Shown: positions 1 to 9,520 of the stretch, one piece after another
Position numbering within the stretch: the stretch's first letter is position 1
Layout: each line of letters opens with the position of its first letter
Source of the DNA: Fulvimarina manganoxydans
GTDB taxonomy: Bacteria > Pseudomonadota > Alphaproteobacteria > Rhizobiales > Rhizobiaceae
DNA length: 64,000 nucleotides
Assembly: GCF_900176465.1 (NCBI RefSeq)
Contig: NZ_FWXR01000007.1
Coordinates: 119,982 to 183,981 of the forward strand
Direction of reading: 5' to 3'
Translations under genes and position numbers: made by a program
The notes under the pieces: generated by a model
What the model saw: only the letters and a program-made list of their open reading frames with translations
The model's database searches: none
Told to the model about the DNA's origin: nothing

Positions 1-1049
1 AGACCCATCCTGACCCGGAAGATCCCGTCGGCGATTTCGCTCAGGAGATCCCGGAAGGCACTGAGATGGTCTCCACCACGGTTCGCGAAGCGCTTCGTGA
101 TGCCATGGCCGAAGAGATGCGCCGCGACCAGGCGGTCTTCGTCATGGGTGAAGAGGTCGCCGAATATCAGGGCGCCTATAAGATCACCCAAGGTCTGCTC
201 GACGAATTCGGTGCCCGCCGCGTCGTCGATACGCCGATCACCGAACATGGCTTTGCCGGTCTCGGAGTCGGTGCTGCTTTCGGCGGTCTGCGCCCGATCG
301 TCGAATTCATGACCTTCAACTTCGCCATGCAGGCGATCGATCAGATCATCAATTCGGCGGCGAAGACGCTTTATATGGCCGGCGGTCAGATGGGCTGCCC
401 GATCGTCTTCCGCGGTCCGAACGGCGCGGCGGCGCGCGTGGCGGCTCAGCACAGCCAGGATTACGCTGCCTGGTACAGCCATATTCCGGGTCTGAAGGTC
501 GTTCAGCCCTATTCAGCTGCCGACGCGAAGGGCCTCTTGAAATCGGCCATTCGCGATCCGAATCCTGTCATCTTCCTGGAAAACGAGATCCTCTACGGCC
601 AGTCCTTCGACGTGCCGAAGCTCGATGACTGGACGGTGCCGATCGGCAAGGCCCGCGTCCATCGCAAGGGGAGCGACGTGACGATCGTCTCCTTCGGCAT
701 CGGCATGACCTATGCAGTGAAGGCCGCCGAGGAGCTTGCCGGTCAGGGAATCGATGCGGAGGTCATCGATCTTCGCACCATCCGCCCGATGGACATGCAG
801 ACGGTGCTTCGCTCGGTGAAGAAGACCAATCGCTGCGTGACCGTCGAGGAGGGCTTTCCGCAATCCTCCGTCGGCGCCCATATCGCCTCGGAAATTATGG
901 TCCATGCCTTCGACTATCTCGATGCGCCGGTCCTGAAGGTCGCGGGCAAGGATGTGCCGATGCCCTATGCGGCCAATCTCGAAAAGCTGGCGCTGCCTTC
1001 GGTCAAAGATGTGATCGATGCGGTCAAGGCCGTCTGCTATCGCGACTGA
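1..1049 (+). CDS. pdhB: Pyruvate dehydrogenase E1 component, beta subunit (5' end outside window)
   Basis: Beta subunit of the thiamine-diphosphate pyruvate decarboxylase of the cytoplasmic pyruvate dehydrogenase complex. The reading frame is open from the first bases (first full codon at 3) and runs through an internal Met at 66, so the gene starts upstream. Residues before that Met ([18 protein letters not shown]) look like the linker that follows the N-terminal lipoyl domain usual in alphaproteobacterial PdhB; the lipoyl domain itself is not in the window. The visible 327-residue core has the transketolase pyrimidine-binding region ([46 protein letters not shown]) and the C-terminal transketolase domain ([16 protein letters not shown]). 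pdhA is expected just upstream, and pdhC and lpdA follow. Identification is secure; only the start is missing. Confidence 0.96.
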   Translation, partial: THPDPEDPVGDFAQEIPEGTEMVSTTVREALRDAMAEEMRRDQAVFVMGEEVAEYQGAYKITQGLLDEFGARRVVDTPITEHGFAGLGVGAAFGGLRPIVEFMTFNFAMQAIDQIINSAAKTLYMAGGQMGCPIVFRGPNGAAARVAAQHSQDYAAWYSHIPGLKVVQPYSAADAKGLLKSAIRDPNPVIFLENEILYGQSFDVPKLDDWTVPIGKARVHRKGSDVTIVSFGIGMTYAVKAAEELAGQGIDAEVIDLRTIRPMDMQTVLRSVKKTNRCVTVEEGFPQSSVGAHIASEIMVHAFDYLDAPVLKVAGKDVPMPYAANLEKLALPSVKDVIDAVKAVCYRD

Positions 1050-1058
1050 GGTGAGGCG

Positions 1059-1559
1059 ATGCTCGCTCCCGTCACTGCCGGGTCCGAACGGGTCGATGCC
1101 GAAACGGGTCGGCTGCTGATCGAAAAGACGATCGCAGCCTCCCGCCAGCATGTCTGGCGGTGTCTCACCGAGCCCGACTGCTTCAAGGTATGGTGGCGAG
1201 AGACCGTCGATTTCGAGCCGAAGCTCGGGGGACGTTTCACCGAGCCTTGGAAGACCCCTGACGGAACGATGCGAACCACCCGCGCGCAAGTCACCGCCTA
1301 TCATCCGCCCGAGGGCTTCGTCATGGTCTGGGCCGACGAGGACTGGACCTTCGATACGGTGGTGTCCGTGACGCTTGAAGAGGTCGAGGGCGGGACCCGC
1401 ATCTCGATCGAGCATCAGGGCTGGGAGAAGGCGCCGGAGGCGGATCGGGCAGATCTTCTCGGCGAACATGAGATCGGCTGGACGCTTCATCTGGCCAATC
1501 TCGCAAGCCATGCCGAACAACATGGCGGCGGCGGCGACGAACCGAATGAGGGGCATTGA
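1059..1559 (+). CDS. SRPBCC / AHSA1-like domain protein
   Basis: A 166-residue soluble protein of the START/Bet v1-like SRPBCC superfamily, closest in pattern to the AHSA1 (Hsp90-ATPase activator homologue C-terminal) group. It shows the typical opening 'IEKTIAASRQHVWRCLTEPDCFKVWW', then LGGRFTEPW, and a closing 'GWTLHLANLASHAE' helix like the GW..HL..L of the family. The residues lining the hydrophobic cavity cannot be assigned to a ligand. It begins 9 bases after the pdhB stop and ends 6 bases before the next gene, so it is very likely co-transcribed with the pdh genes. Whether it has any role in pyruvate dehydrogenase function is unknown. In many relatives pdhB is followed directly by pdhC. 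Confidence 0.8.
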   Translation: MLAPVTAGSERVDAETGRLLIEKTIAASRQHVWRCLTEPDCFKVWWRETVDFEPKLGGRFTEPWKTPDGTMRTTRAQVTAYHPPEGFVMVWADEDWTFDTVVSVTLEEVEGGTRISIEHQGWEKAPEADRADLLGEHEIGWTLHLANLASHAEQHGGGGDEPNEGH

Positions 1560-1565
1560 ACGGTC

Positions 1566-2183
1566 ATGGGAAAAATGGGCTTCGAGAGCGAGGGGCATAG
1601 CGGCACGCGCCGCGCGACCTATGCCGATCTCGAAGCCGTGCCGGACCATCTCGTCGCCGAGATCATCGGCGGCGAATTGGTGACCCATCCGCGTCCGGCG
1701 CCGAAACACGCCAAGGCAGCAACATCGCTCGGCATTGAACTTGGCGACGCTTTCGAGCGCGGCCGTTCGGGGCCCGGCGGTTGGGTGTTTTTCGACGAGC
1801 CTGAATTACATCTGTGCCAGGAAGTTATCGTCCCCGATCTCGCCGGATGGCGGATCGATCGCCTGCGGGTCCTTCCCGACAAAGCTTATTTCGAGACCGC
1901 GCCCGACTGGGTCTGTGAGGTTCTGTCTCCTTCGACGGAACGCCTGGATCGGGGGCGAAAGCGGCGGACCTATGCGCAGGCCGGCGTGTCGCATTACTGG
2001 TTGCTGGATCCGCGTTTGGAGATCTTGGAGACCTTCGTTCTCACGAATGGCGAGTGGTTGGTGGGTCGAACCTATGAGGAGGGCGACGAGGTTGCCGCGC
2101 CGCCCTTCGACGCCATCGCCTTTCCTCTTTCCATTCTCTGGCCGCTGAAGACGGCGGCTGAAACTGCAAAAGACGACAACTAA
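1566..2183 (+). CDS. Uma2-family (DUF820) PD-(D/E)XK nuclease-fold protein
   Basis: A 205-residue protein with the Uma2/DUF820 signature. The N-terminal '[21 protein letters not shown]' resembles the usual 'eDyl.lPe....ElidGel' start. 'VIVPDLAGW' carries the acidic PD residue, and '[18 protein letters not shown]' followed by '[14 protein letters not shown]' matches the highly conserved EVLSPS...D.G.K...Y...GV.eYWlvDP block. The acidic and Lys positions of the restriction-endonuclease fold look intact, so it could be an active nuclease, although Uma2 proteins have no established biological role. It sits between pdhB and pdhC in a tightly packed run, 19 bases before the pdhC start. Uma2 genes are most abundant in cyanobacteria and patchy elsewhere, so its place here suggests acquisition by transfer; that is inference. 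Confidence 0.85.
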   Translation: MGKMGFESEGHSGTRRATYADLEAVPDHLVAEIIGGELVTHPRPAPKHAKAATSLGIELGDAFERGRSGPGGWVFFDEPELHLCQEVIVPDLAGWRIDRLRVLPDKAYFETAPDWVCEVLSPSTERLDRGRKRRTYAQAGVSHYWLLDPRLEILETFVLTNGEWLVGRTYEEGDEVAAPPFDAIAFPLSILWPLKTAAETAKDDN

Positions 2184-2202
2184 GAACCGTCCGGAGACGC
2201 CC

Positions 2203-3609
2203 ATGCCGATCAACGTCACCATGCCCGCTCTGTCTCCGACCATGGAGGAGGGCAACCTCGCCAAATGGCTGAAGAAGGAAGGCGACGAGATCGCGGCGGG
2301 CGATGTCATCGCCGAGATCGAGACCGACAAGGCGACGATGGAAGTCGAGGCGGTCGACGAGGGCGTTCTTGCCAAGATCGTCGTTCCGGCTGGCACCGAG
2401 GGCGTGAAGGTCAATGCCGTGATCGCGATCCTGGCGGCCGAGGGCGAGGACGTGTCCGAGGCCGCCAAAGGCGGTGGCGATAGCGATCCGGCACCGTCTG
2501 GCGATGCCAAGGGCGGCGCGATGAATGCCGATACGAAAGCCGATGCGCCGGCCAAGGGCAGCGAAGCCGATGCCAAGGACCCGGAGATGCGCGGCGACAG
2601 CCGTCCCGCGGGCGGTGGGTCGGACGCCAAGGCATCGGGCGGCGGCGATCGTGTTTTTGCCTCGCCGCTTGCACGCCGTCTCGCCAAGGATGCAGGCCTC
2701 GACTTGTCCGCAGTGTCGGGGACCGGGCCGCATGGCCGCGTCGTGAAGGCCGATATCGAAAAGGCCAAGAGCGAAGGCACCGGCAAGGCGGCCGCCGCCA
2801 AGAGCGAGCAGCCGAAAGAGGCGCCGAAGGCAGCAGCCCCCGCGCCGATGGCCAAGGGCGCCAGCGAGGAGGCGATCCTCAAGCTCTTCGAGGAAGGCTC
2901 CTACGAAAAGATTCCTCATGATGGAATGCGCAAGACGATCGCCAAGCGGTTGGTCGAATCCAAGCAGACCGTCCCGCATTTCTATCTCTCGGTGGATTGC
3001 GAGCTCGACGCGCTTCTTGCCCTCCGTCAGCAACTGAATGGCGCCGCGCCATCGGTCAAGACCGACCAGGGCGACAAGCCGGCCTACAAGTTGTCCGTCA
3101 ACGATATGGTCATCAAGGCCATGGCGCTGGCTTTGAAGGCCGTGCCGATGGCGAATGTCTCCTGGACCGAGACGGCGACGATCAAACACAAGCACGCCGA
3201 TGTGGGCGTCGCGGTTGCGATCGAAGGCGGTTTGATTACGCCGATCATCCGTAAGGCCGAGGAGAAGACGCTGTCGACCATCTCCAACGAGATGAAGGAC
3301 CTTGCCAAGCGAGCCCGTGCCCGCAAGCTCCAGCCGCAGGAATATCAGGGCGGTACGACGGCGGTGTCCAATCTCGGTATGTTCGGGATCAAGGACTTCT
3401 CCGCCGTGATCAACCCGCCCCATTCGACGATCCTGGCGGTCGGCGGCGGCGAGCAGCGCGCGGTCGTGAATAATGGTGAGATCAAGGTCGCGACGGTGAT
3501 GACCGTCACTCTGTCGACCGATCACCGCACGGTGGATGGCGCGCTGGGCGCCGAGCTGATCTCGGCCTTCAAGCAGTTCATCGAAAACCCGATGTCCATG
3601 CTGGTCTAA
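2203..3609 (+). CDS. pdhC: Dihydrolipoamide acetyltransferase (E2 of pyruvate dehydrogenase)
   Basis: E2 core of the pyruvate dehydrogenase complex, moving acetyl groups from lipoyl-lysine to coenzyme A. Domains of the 468-residue protein: one lipoyl domain at about 1-78 with the lipoylated lysine in [12 protein letters not shown]; an Ala/Lys/Gly-rich swinging linker at about 85-145; the peripheral-subunit-binding domain at about 150-185 ([31 protein letters not shown]); a second Ala-rich linker; and the catalytic domain from about 235, ending with the CAT-like active-site motif DHRTVDG. The ATG at 2203 is preceded by GGAG. Unlike E. coli AceF it has a single lipoyl domain, normal for alphaproteobacteria where PdhB carries another. 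It depends on lipA (6237) and lipB (61 kb) for lipoylation. Confidence 0.97.
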   Translation: MPINVTMPALSPTMEEGNLAKWLKKEGDEIAAGDVIAEIETDKATMEVEAVDEGVLAKIVVPAGTEGVKVNAVIAILAAEGEDVSEAAKGGGDSDPAPSGDAKGGAMNADTKADAPAKGSEADAKDPEMRGDSRPAGGGSDAKASGGGDRVFASPLARRLAKDAGLDLSAVSGTGPHGRVVKADIEKAKSEGTGKAAAAKSEQPKEAPKAAAPAPMAKGASEEAILKLFEEGSYEKIPHDGMRKTIAKRLVESKQTVPHFYLSVDCELDALLALRQQLNGAAPSVKTDQGDKPAYKLSVNDMVIKAMALALKAVPMANVSWTETATIKHKHADVGVAVAIEGGLITPIIRKAEEKTLSTISNEMKDLAKRARARKLQPQEYQGGTTAVSNLGMFGIKDFSAVINPPHSTILAVGGGEQRAVVNNGEIKVATVMTVTLSTDHRTVDGALGAELISAFKQFIENPMSMLV

Positions 3610-3622
3610 GGGGCGACGATCG

Positions 3623-4270
3623 ATGAAGACGATCCTCGCCTTCGGCGACTCGCTCACCTGGGGCTACAATCCGGAAACGGCCTTGCGCCACGAGTTCTTC
3701 GACCGTTGGCCGAACGTCGTCGGCCGCGCTCTTGGCCATAAGGTGCGCGTCATCTCAGAAGGGCTGAACGGGCGGACCACGGCGTTTGACGAGGATTTCG
3801 TCGCGGCCGATCGCAATGGCGCGCGAGTGTTGCCCACGCTTCTCGCCAGCCATCAGCCGCTCGACCTCGTCGTCATCATGCTGGGGACCAACGATCTGAA
3901 GAGAAGCACCGGCGGCGGGCGGGTCTTCGAGAGCCGGCAGGGTCTCGAAAGGCTGGTCGAGATCGTCCAGTGCTTTCCCTATCAGCGGGGCTATGAGGCG
4001 CCTAAGCTTCTGCTCGTCGCGCCGCCGCCCTTCTGCGAGACGATGGAGCCGGACTTTGCGCTGCTCTTCGGCCATGCGGTCGAGGAATCGATCCATTTCC
4101 GCTCGGCGGTCACCAAGGTTGCCGAGGAATATGGATGCGCGATGTTCGACGCCGGCGAGGTGTGCGAGACCTCGCCGCTCGACGGGGTTCATCTCGATGC
4201 CGAGAACACGAGGCGCCTTGGCGAGGCCTTGGTCGGCCCCGTCCGTGAATTGCTCGATCTCGGCGACTGA
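3623..4270 (+). CDS. SGNH/GDSL-family hydrolase (arylesterase-like)
   Basis: A 215-residue esterase/lipase-type hydrolase of the SGNH family. Block I is FGDSLTWG with the nucleophile Ser10, the block III equivalent is MLGTNDLK (Gly and Asn of the oxyanion hole), and block V is DGVHLD with the catalytic Asp and His near the C-terminus. There is no signal peptide, so it is probably cytoplasmic. It starts 13 bases after pdhC and lies between pdhC and lpdA in the same direction, so it is likely in the operon. The substrate cannot be inferred. Similar hydrolases sit in the pdh cluster of several rhizobia, so this placement is not unique. Confidence 0.88.
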   Translation: MKTILAFGDSLTWGYNPETALRHEFFDRWPNVVGRALGHKVRVISEGLNGRTTAFDEDFVAADRNGARVLPTLLASHQPLDLVVIMLGTNDLKRSTGGGRVFESRQGLERLVEIVQCFPYQRGYEAPKLLLVAPPPFCETMEPDFALLFGHAVEESIHFRSAVTKVAEEYGCAMFDAGEVCETSPLDGVHLDAENTRRLGEALVGPVRELLDLGD

Positions 4271-4340
4271 CCGCGACGGCCAACGATAATTTGAGACGTT
4301 CAACGCGTCGACACAACGAACAGATCGGGGAGACGACCCA

Positions 4341-5795
4341 TTGGCTGACACCTACGATATCTTGATCATCGGCGGCGGGCCGGGGGGCTATGTGGCGGCG
4401 ATCCGCGCCGCCCAGCTCGGCTTCAAGACCGCCGTCGTCGAGCGCGAGCATCTCGGCGGCATCTGCCTGAACTGGGGCTGCATTCCGACCAAGGCCCTGC
4501 TGCGCTCGGCGGAAATCTTCCACTATGCCGAACATGGTGCCAATTACGGTCTGAAGATCGAGAAGCCGAGCTTCGACATGGAGGCCGTGGTCAAGCGCTC
4601 GCGGGGCGTCTCTGCGCAGCTGAATGGCGGCGTCGCCTATCTGATGAAGAAGAACAAGATCGATGTCATCTGGGGCCAGGCGAAGATCGCCAAGGCGGCC
4701 AAGGGCGCGCCGGTCGAAGTCTCCGTCGGCAAGAGTGCCAAACCGGCCGTGGAGCCGCAGAACCCGGTCCCGAAAGGCGTCTTGGGCGAGGGGACCTACA
4801 AGGCCAAGCACGTCATCGTCGCGACGGGCGCGCGCCCGCGCGTCCTGCCCGGTATCGAGCCCGATGGCGATCGGATCTGGACCTATTTCGAGGCGATGAA
4901 GCCGAAGGCGATGCCGAAGAGCTTGATCGTCATGGGATCGGGCGCGATCGGCATCGAATTCGCCTCCTTCTATCGCACGATGGGCGCCGACGTGACGGTT
5001 ATCGAGCTTCTGCCGCAGATTCTGCCCGTCGAGGATGCCGAGGTCGCTAAGCTTGCCCGCAAGCAGTTCGAGAAGCAGGGCATGAAGATCATGACCGACG
5101 CCAAGGTGGCGAAGGTCGAGAAGGGTTCGGATGGCGTCACGGTCACGGTGGAGACGAAGGGCGGTAAGAGCGAGACCTTGAAGGCCGAGCGCCTGATCTC
5201 GGCCGTTGGCGTTCAGGGCAATATCGAGGGGCTCGGCCTGGAAGAAGCGGGCGTCACCATCGAACGCGGCGTTGTCAAGACCGATGGCCTCGGTCGCACC
5301 AACGTTTCCGGTATCTACGCCATCGGTGACGTCGCCGGTCCCCCGATGCTCGCCCACAAGGCCGAGCATGAGGGCACGATCTGTGTGGAAGCGATCAAAG
5401 GCCTCGACGCCCATCCCATGAAGTCCACTCAGATCCCGGGCTGCACCTATTGTCAGCCGCAGATTGCCAGTGTCGGCCTGACTGAGGCGAAGGCGAAGGA
5501 GGCTGGCCGCGAGGTGAAGGTCGGCCGTTTCAGCTTCACCGGCAACGGCAAGGCGATCGCGCTCGGCGAGCCGGACGGCATGGTCAAGACTGTGTTTGAT
5601 GCCAAGACCGGCGAGCTTCTGGGCGCCCATATGGTGGGCGCGGAAGTCACCGAACTCATTCAGGGCTTCGTCGTCGCCATGGGGTTGGAGACGACCGAGG
5701 AAGAGCTTTTCCACACGGTCTTCCCGCATCCAACCTTGTCGGAAATGATGCATGAATCCGCGCTCGACGCCTTTGGTCGTGTCATTCACATGTAA
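4341..5795 (+). CDS. lpdA: Dihydrolipoamide dehydrogenase (E3)
   Basis: FAD enzyme that reoxidises dihydrolipoyl groups of E2 with NAD+. The 484-residue protein has the FAD-binding GGGPGGYVAA motif at the N-terminus, the redox-active disulfide GGICLNWGCIP, an NAD-binding MGSGAIGIEFASF segment at about residue 200, the second FAD contact YAIGDVAG, and the C-terminal dimerisation domain with the active-site HPTLSE. The best start is TTG at 4341 (TTGGCTGACACC), placing the Rossmann motif right at the N-terminus and giving 'ggggaga' as a ribosome site. It is slightly longer than typical E3 because of an extended stretch around residues 130-150 (VSVGKSAKPAVEPQNPVPKG). Last catalytic gene of the pdh cluster. 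Confidence 0.97.
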   Translation: MADTYDILIIGGGPGGYVAAIRAAQLGFKTAVVEREHLGGICLNWGCIPTKALLRSAEIFHYAEHGANYGLKIEKPSFDMEAVVKRSRGVSAQLNGGVAYLMKKNKIDVIWGQAKIAKAAKGAPVEVSVGKSAKPAVEPQNPVPKGVLGEGTYKAKHVIVATGARPRVLPGIEPDGDRIWTYFEAMKPKAMPKSLIVMGSGAIGIEFASFYRTMGADVTVIELLPQILPVEDAEVAKLARKQFEKQGMKIMTDAKVAKVEKGSDGVTVTVETKGGKSETLKAERLISAVGVQGNIEGLGLEEAGVTIERGVVKTDGLGRTNVSGIYAIGDVAGPPMLAHKAEHEGTICVEAIKGLDAHPMKSTQIPGCTYCQPQIASVGLTEAKAKEAGREVKVGRFSFTGNGKAIALGEPDGMVKTVFDAKTGELLGAHMVGAEVTELIQGFVVAMGLETTEEELFHTVFPHPTLSEMMHESALDAFGRVIHM

Positions 5796-5938
5796 GGGGC
5801 GAGGCGAGGGGCCCACTGACCGCTCGCCGTCGAAACTTGCGCAAGAAAATCGGGGGCGAATCGCGACAATTCGTCTTGTCTCGTCGCGAGAGCCCCTATC
5901 TTCCTTGAGCGAAATCGGACTCTCAAGGAGATTTGGTA

Positions 5939-6193
5939 ATGGGTTGGCTTGCAGCAATCATCGTCGGCGGCATCGCAGGATGGCTTGCCGAAAAGGTCAT
6001 GGGCAGCGACATGGGCGTGTTCATGAACATCATACTCGGTATTGTCGGTGCGATCGTTCTGAGCTTTCTCCTGCAGCTGACCGGGCTTGGTGTCGGCGCC
6101 GGCGCGTCGTTCTCCTTCGCCTATCTGATCACGGGTTTTGTCGGCGCCTGCCTGTTGATCTTCATCTTCCGTCTCATCCGCGGCCGCGCCTGA
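5939..6193 (+). CDS. GlsB/YeaQ/YmgE-family small membrane protein
   Basis: An 84-residue, very hydrophobic protein with three membrane segments and the family's glycine-rich pattern (MGWLAAIIVGGIAGWLAEKVM, then NIILGIVGAIV, and TGFVGACLLIFIFRLI). It belongs to the transglycosylase-associated/GlsB family of stress-linked inner-membrane proteins whose biochemical role is not known. ATG at 5939 is the preferred start because AAGGAG lies about 9 bases upstream; an in-frame TTG at 5933 is too close to that site. It has its own upstream gap of about 140 bases after lpdA, so it probably has its own promoter, and is followed by lipA. Confidence 0.88.
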   Translation: MGWLAAIIVGGIAGWLAEKVMGSDMGVFMNIILGIVGAIVLSFLLQLTGLGVGAGASFSFAYLITGFVGACLLIFIFRLIRGRA

Positions 6194-6236
6194 CGCAACG
6201 ATTGCATCGGTGTGCCGCTCGACTTAAGTAACGTCC

Positions 6237-7208
6237 ATGGTCACCGTGCTCGATAATCGCGACGAAGCCGCCAAGCCGCGGCTTCGTCATCCGGAAAAAG
6301 CGCATAGGCCGGATACGGCCGCCAGCCCGCCCAAGCCGGACTGGATAAGAGTGCGCGCGCCTGTTGGGCGTGGCTTCGAAGAGACCCGCAAGATCGCCCG
6401 CTCCAATAAGCTTGTGACGGTCTGCGAGGAAGCTGGCTGCCCGAATATCGGGGAATGCTGGGACAAGAAGCACGCGACCTTCATGATCATGGGCGGCATC
6501 TGCACGCGCGCCTGCTCTTTCTGCAATGTGGCGACCGGCATGCCCCATGCTCTCGACGAGAGCGAGCCGGAAAGCGTCGGCCGTGCTGTCGCCAAGATGG
6601 GCTTGAACCACGTCGTCATCACCTCGGTTGATCGGGACGATCTGGCCGATGGTGGCGCCGAGCATTTCGTGCGCACGATCCGCGCGATCCGGGCTGCGGC
6701 TCCTGGCACGACCATTGAAATCCTGACGCCGGACTTTCTGCGCAAGCCAGGCGCGCTGGAGCGCGTGGTCGAGGCGCGGCCCGACGTCTTCAACCACAAT
6801 CTGGAGACCGTCCCGTCAAAATATCTGACGGTTCGTCCAGGTGCTCGCTACTTCCATTCAATCCGGCTTCTTCAACAGGTGAAAGAGCTTGATCCGACGA
6901 TCTTCACCAAATCCGGCATCATGGTCGGCCTGGGCGAGGAGCGGAACGAAGTTCTGCAGCTGATGGATGACCTGCGTTCGGCCGATGTCGACTTCCTGAC
7001 CATCGGCCAGTATCTTCAGCCGACCCGCAAGCATCATCCGGTCATCCGCTATGTGACGCCGGACGAGTTCAAGTCCTTCGAAACGGTGGCGATGGCCAAG
7101 GGCTTCCTTGTCGTGTCCGCCAGCCCCCTCACACGCTCGTCCCATCATGCGGGCGAGGACTTCGAGCGGTTGAAGGCTGCGCGTCTCGCACGCCTTCGGG
7201 CGGCTTGA
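6237..7208 (+). CDS. lipA: Lipoyl synthase
   Basis: Radical SAM enzyme that inserts two sulfurs into octanoyl groups on E2-type lipoyl domains. The 323-residue protein shows both cluster motifs: the auxiliary cluster cysteines C63, C68 and C74 ([12 protein letters not shown]) and the radical SAM CxxxCxxC at C89, C93 and C96 (CTRACSFC). The C-terminal serine motif that ligates the auxiliary cluster reads RSSHHAG instead of the usual RSSYHA; the liganding Ser is kept. It lies just downstream of the pdh genes it serves. The partner octanoyltransferase LipB is encoded at 60989-61765. Confidence 0.97.
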   Translation: MVTVLDNRDEAAKPRLRHPEKAHRPDTAASPPKPDWIRVRAPVGRGFEETRKIARSNKLVTVCEEAGCPNIGECWDKKHATFMIMGGICTRACSFCNVATGMPHALDESEPESVGRAVAKMGLNHVVITSVDRDDLADGGAEHFVRTIRAIRAAAPGTTIEILTPDFLRKPGALERVVEARPDVFNHNLETVPSKYLTVRPGARYFHSIRLLQQVKELDPTIFTKSGIMVGLGEERNEVLQLMDDLRSADVDFLTIGQYLQPTRKHHPVIRYVTPDEFKSFETVAMAKGFLVVSASPLTRSSHHAGEDFERLKAARLARLRAA

Positions 7209-7225
7209 GAGCGTTCTGACAAGCG

Positions 7226-7684
7226 ATGCCGAAATACGAAACGACCCGCCGTGTCCGCCATACGCCCGAGGAAATGTTCGAGCTCGTGGCGGATGTGGAG
7301 AAATATCCGGAGTTTCTGCCTCTCTGCCAGAGCCTCGTCGTGCGCTCAGAGCGCGAGCGGGACGGCAAGCGGCTTTTGATCGCCGACATGACGGTGGCCT
7401 ACAAGATGGTCCGCGAGACATTCACGAGCCAGGTGCTCCTGAAGCCTGAAGACCATCAGATCGATGTGAAATATGTCGACGGTCCCTTCCGATATCTCGA
7501 CAATCGCTGGACCTTCGAACCCGCTGGCGAAGCGCAGTGCGACGTGAAATTCTTCATCGACTACGAATTCAAGAGCCGCACTCTTGGTCTTCTAATGGGC
7601 TCGATGTTCGATTTCGCCTTTCGCCGGTTTGCCGAGGCTTTTGAGAAACGCGCCGACGAAATCTATGGGCCGAATCCGAGCTAG
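7226..7684 (+). CDS. COQ10/RatA-like SRPBCC protein (ubiquinone-binding type)
   Basis: A 152-residue START-fold protein of the polyketide cyclase/COQ10 group. The start 'MPKYETTRRVRHTPEEMFELVADVEKYPEFLPLCQSLVV' and the segment KYVDGPFRYLDNRWTFEP are the classic pattern of this family, which includes mitochondrial COQ10 (a coenzyme Q lipid chaperone) and E. coli RatA. In alphaproteobacteria the Coq10-like role is the more probable one; toxin activity is not implied. It starts 17 bases after lipA. Its stop codon TAG interlocks with the stop of cinA on the opposite strand in a CTAG palindrome, leaving no terminator between the two. Confidence 0.87.
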   Translation: MPKYETTRRVRHTPEEMFELVADVEKYPEFLPLCQSLVVRSERERDGKRLLIADMTVAYKMVRETFTSQVLLKPEDHQIDVKYVDGPFRYLDNRWTFEPAGEAQCDVKFFIDYEFKSRTLGLLMGSMFDFAFRRFAEAFEKRADEIYGPNPS

Positions 7685-8172
7685 CTCGCCTCGAGCGCCA
7701 TTTGCAGCGCTTGAATGACGCTGGCTTCGCGCACGGCCTGTCGACCGATGGCGCCGAAGCGACATTCCTTATGGATGATGCCCTTCGGACCGGCGCAAGC
7801 GAAATGGACGAGGCCGACCGGCTTTGCGTCCGACCCTCCGCCGGGTCCGGCAATCCCCGTGATCGCGACGCTGACGGCCGCGCGGGAATGGCTCAAGCCC
7901 CCTTCGGCCATCTGCCGCGCGACGGTTTCGGACACCGCGCCATGGGCGGCGAGGGCGGCGGGATCAACCCCGACGAGATCCATCTTGGCCTCGTTCGTAT
8001 AGGTCACGAAGCCGCGGTCGAGAACAGCGGAGGAGCCGGCGATCTCCGTAACCGCGCCGGCGACCAGGCCGCCCGTGCAGGATTCGACGGTGGCCAGCAT
8101 CAGGCCTTTGTCCGCAAAGTGACGCACGAGCCGCTCTGCCAGGCCGATAATCTCGTCGCTCCGTTCACTCAT
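7681..8172 (-). CDS. cinA: CinA-family protein (C-terminal domain only; nicotinamide-nucleotide amidase type)
   Basis: A 163-residue stand-alone CinA C-terminal domain, the PncC family that deamidates nicotinamide mononucleotide in NAD salvage. The motifs [30 protein letters not shown] and [19 protein letters not shown] are all present. The N-terminal MoCF-like domain of full-length CinA is absent, as is usual in this group. Start at the ATG whose complement is 8170-8172; the start overlaps the ispDF stop by 4 bases (ATGA), indicating translational coupling with ispDF. The frame stays open further upstream, but that stretch overlaps ispDF and has no CinA character. Confidence 0.92.
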   Translation of the reverse strand: MSERSDEIIGLAERLVRHFADKGLMLATVESCTGGLVAGAVTEIAGSSAVLDRGFVTYTNEAKMDLVGVDPAALAAHGAVSETVARQMAEGGLSHSRAAVSVAITGIAGPGGGSDAKPVGLVHFACAGPKGIIHKECRFGAIGRQAVREASVIQALQMALEAS

Positions 8173-9374
8173 CGATCTTCCCCGAAGGCGACCGATGCCG
8201 TCGCGATCGCGGCGATCCCCTCCCGGCGCCCGACAAAGCCGATCGTCTCGTTGGTCGTCGCCTTGACGGAGACGCGGTCGCGCTCGAGGCCGAGAAGGCG
8301 CCCGATCTCGGCGCACATGGCCTCGCGATGGGGCGCGATCTTCGGCGCCTCGCAAATGAGCGAGACATCGGCATTCATGATGCGTCCGCCTTTGGCTTCC
8401 ACGACAGCCTTGGCGTGGCTGAGGAAAATGTGCGAGGCCGCGCCCCGCCATTGGGGATCGCTGGGCGGAAAATGATCTCCGATATCGCCTGCCCCGCAGG
8501 TGGCGAGAAGAGCGTCGGTGAGGGCGTGGAAGCCGACATCGGCGTCGGAATGGCCTGAAAGCGACTGATCGTGCCGGATCCGTACGCCGCACAATGTAAC
8601 GTGGTCGCCTTCGACGAGACGATGGACATCATAGCCATTGCCCGTCCGTACATCGATCGGCAATTGCGCCTCCTTGGATTGACTAATCTGACGGTCGGCG
8701 AGCGCGATGTCGCGCGCCGTCGTCAGTTTCACATTGCTCGGGTCGCCTTCGACGAGGCGAACGGGGAGGCCCGCCCATTCGGCGATCGACGCGTCGTCGG
8801 TGAAGGCTTCGCCGCCGGATCGAGCCGCCTTGAGATGAGCTTCGAGTATAGGACTGAACGGAAAGCCTTGCGGCGTTTGCGCGGCATAAAGCCCGGCGCG
8901 GTCGACTGTTCGCACAACGAGGCCGTCCTTCCCTGCCTTGAGCGTATCGGCGACGGCGACGACTGGCAGGGCGCCGGCACTGGGCTCTATGGCTGCGATC
9001 ACCCGGTCGATCAGTGCTGCGTCCACGAAGGGGCGTACCGCGTCATGGATCAGCACGGCATCCGGCGCTCGTCGCTCCATGGCTTGCAGGCCGTTGGCGA
9101 CCGAAGCCTGTCGGCTTGGGCCACCATCGACGAGATCGACCCTTTCACTCAGATCGGTGCCGGCAAGAAGATCGAAGATCCGCTCGCGATCCGCGGCATG
9201 GCCGACGAGGATCAGGTCGGAGATGCGAGGGTGAGCGGCAAAAAGGCGAAGTGTGCGCAAAAGCACGGCAACCCCGCCGATCCGTCGAAACTGTTTCGGC
9301 CCATCCGCATGCGGCCCCGCACGCTCGCCGCGACCACCGGCGACCACGAGCGCCGCAACCCTTTGGAACATCAT
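8169..9374 (-). CDS. ispDF: Bifunctional IspD/IspF (MEP isoprenoid pathway)
   Basis: A 401-residue fusion of 2-C-methyl-D-erythritol 4-phosphate cytidylyltransferase (IspD, about 1-235) and 2-C-methyl-D-erythritol 2,4-cyclodiphosphate synthase (IspF, about 242-401). IspD has the nucleotide-binding [24 protein letters not shown] and the later DDASIAE segment. IspF has the metal-binding [26 protein letters not shown] and GDIGDHFPP motifs, and ends with [19 protein letters not shown]. The IspDF fusion is typical of alphaproteobacteria and lets two non-consecutive pathway steps share one polypeptide. ATG at 9374 is preceded by GGAG with good spacing. It is transcribed away from dusB across a 146-base divergent gap. 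Confidence 0.97.
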   Translation of the reverse strand: MMFQRVAALVVAGGRGERAGPHADGPKQFRRIGGVAVLLRTLRLFAAHPRISDLILVGHAADRERIFDLLAGTDLSERVDLVDGGPSRQASVANGLQAMERRAPDAVLIHDAVRPFVDAALIDRVIAAIEPSAGALPVVAVADTLKAGKDGLVVRTVDRAGLYAAQTPQGFPFSPILEAHLKAARSGGEAFTDDASIAEWAGLPVRLVEGDPSNVKLTTARDIALADRQISQSKEAQLPIDVRTGNGYDVHRLVEGDHVTLCGVRIRHDQSLSGHSDADVGFHALTDALLATCGAGDIGDHFPPSDPQWRGAASHIFLSHAKAVVEAKGGRIMNADVSLICEAPKIAPHREAMCAEIGRLLGLERDRVSVKATTNETIGFVGRREGIAAIATASVAFGEDR

Positions 9375-9520
9375 TCACCACTCCCTTCGGATAGCTACCG
9401 AATGAATGCAGGTCAGCCATGCCGTCAAGCGGGTGGTGCTATGCTTGTCTTTTGTGCATGCCTGATTAAGGTACAGCACCAGTGACGAAAAAGAAGACAG
9501 ATTCGAGTGGCGCGTAATAA

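Noticed and set aside
2041..3657. 538-codon minus-strand frame opposite pdhC
   Set aside because: Antisense shadow of pdhC, with no recognisable motif.
4110..5957. 615-codon minus-strand frame opposite lpdA
   Set aside because: Antisense shadow of lpdA in GC-rich DNA; Arg/Asp/His-rich with no domain pattern.
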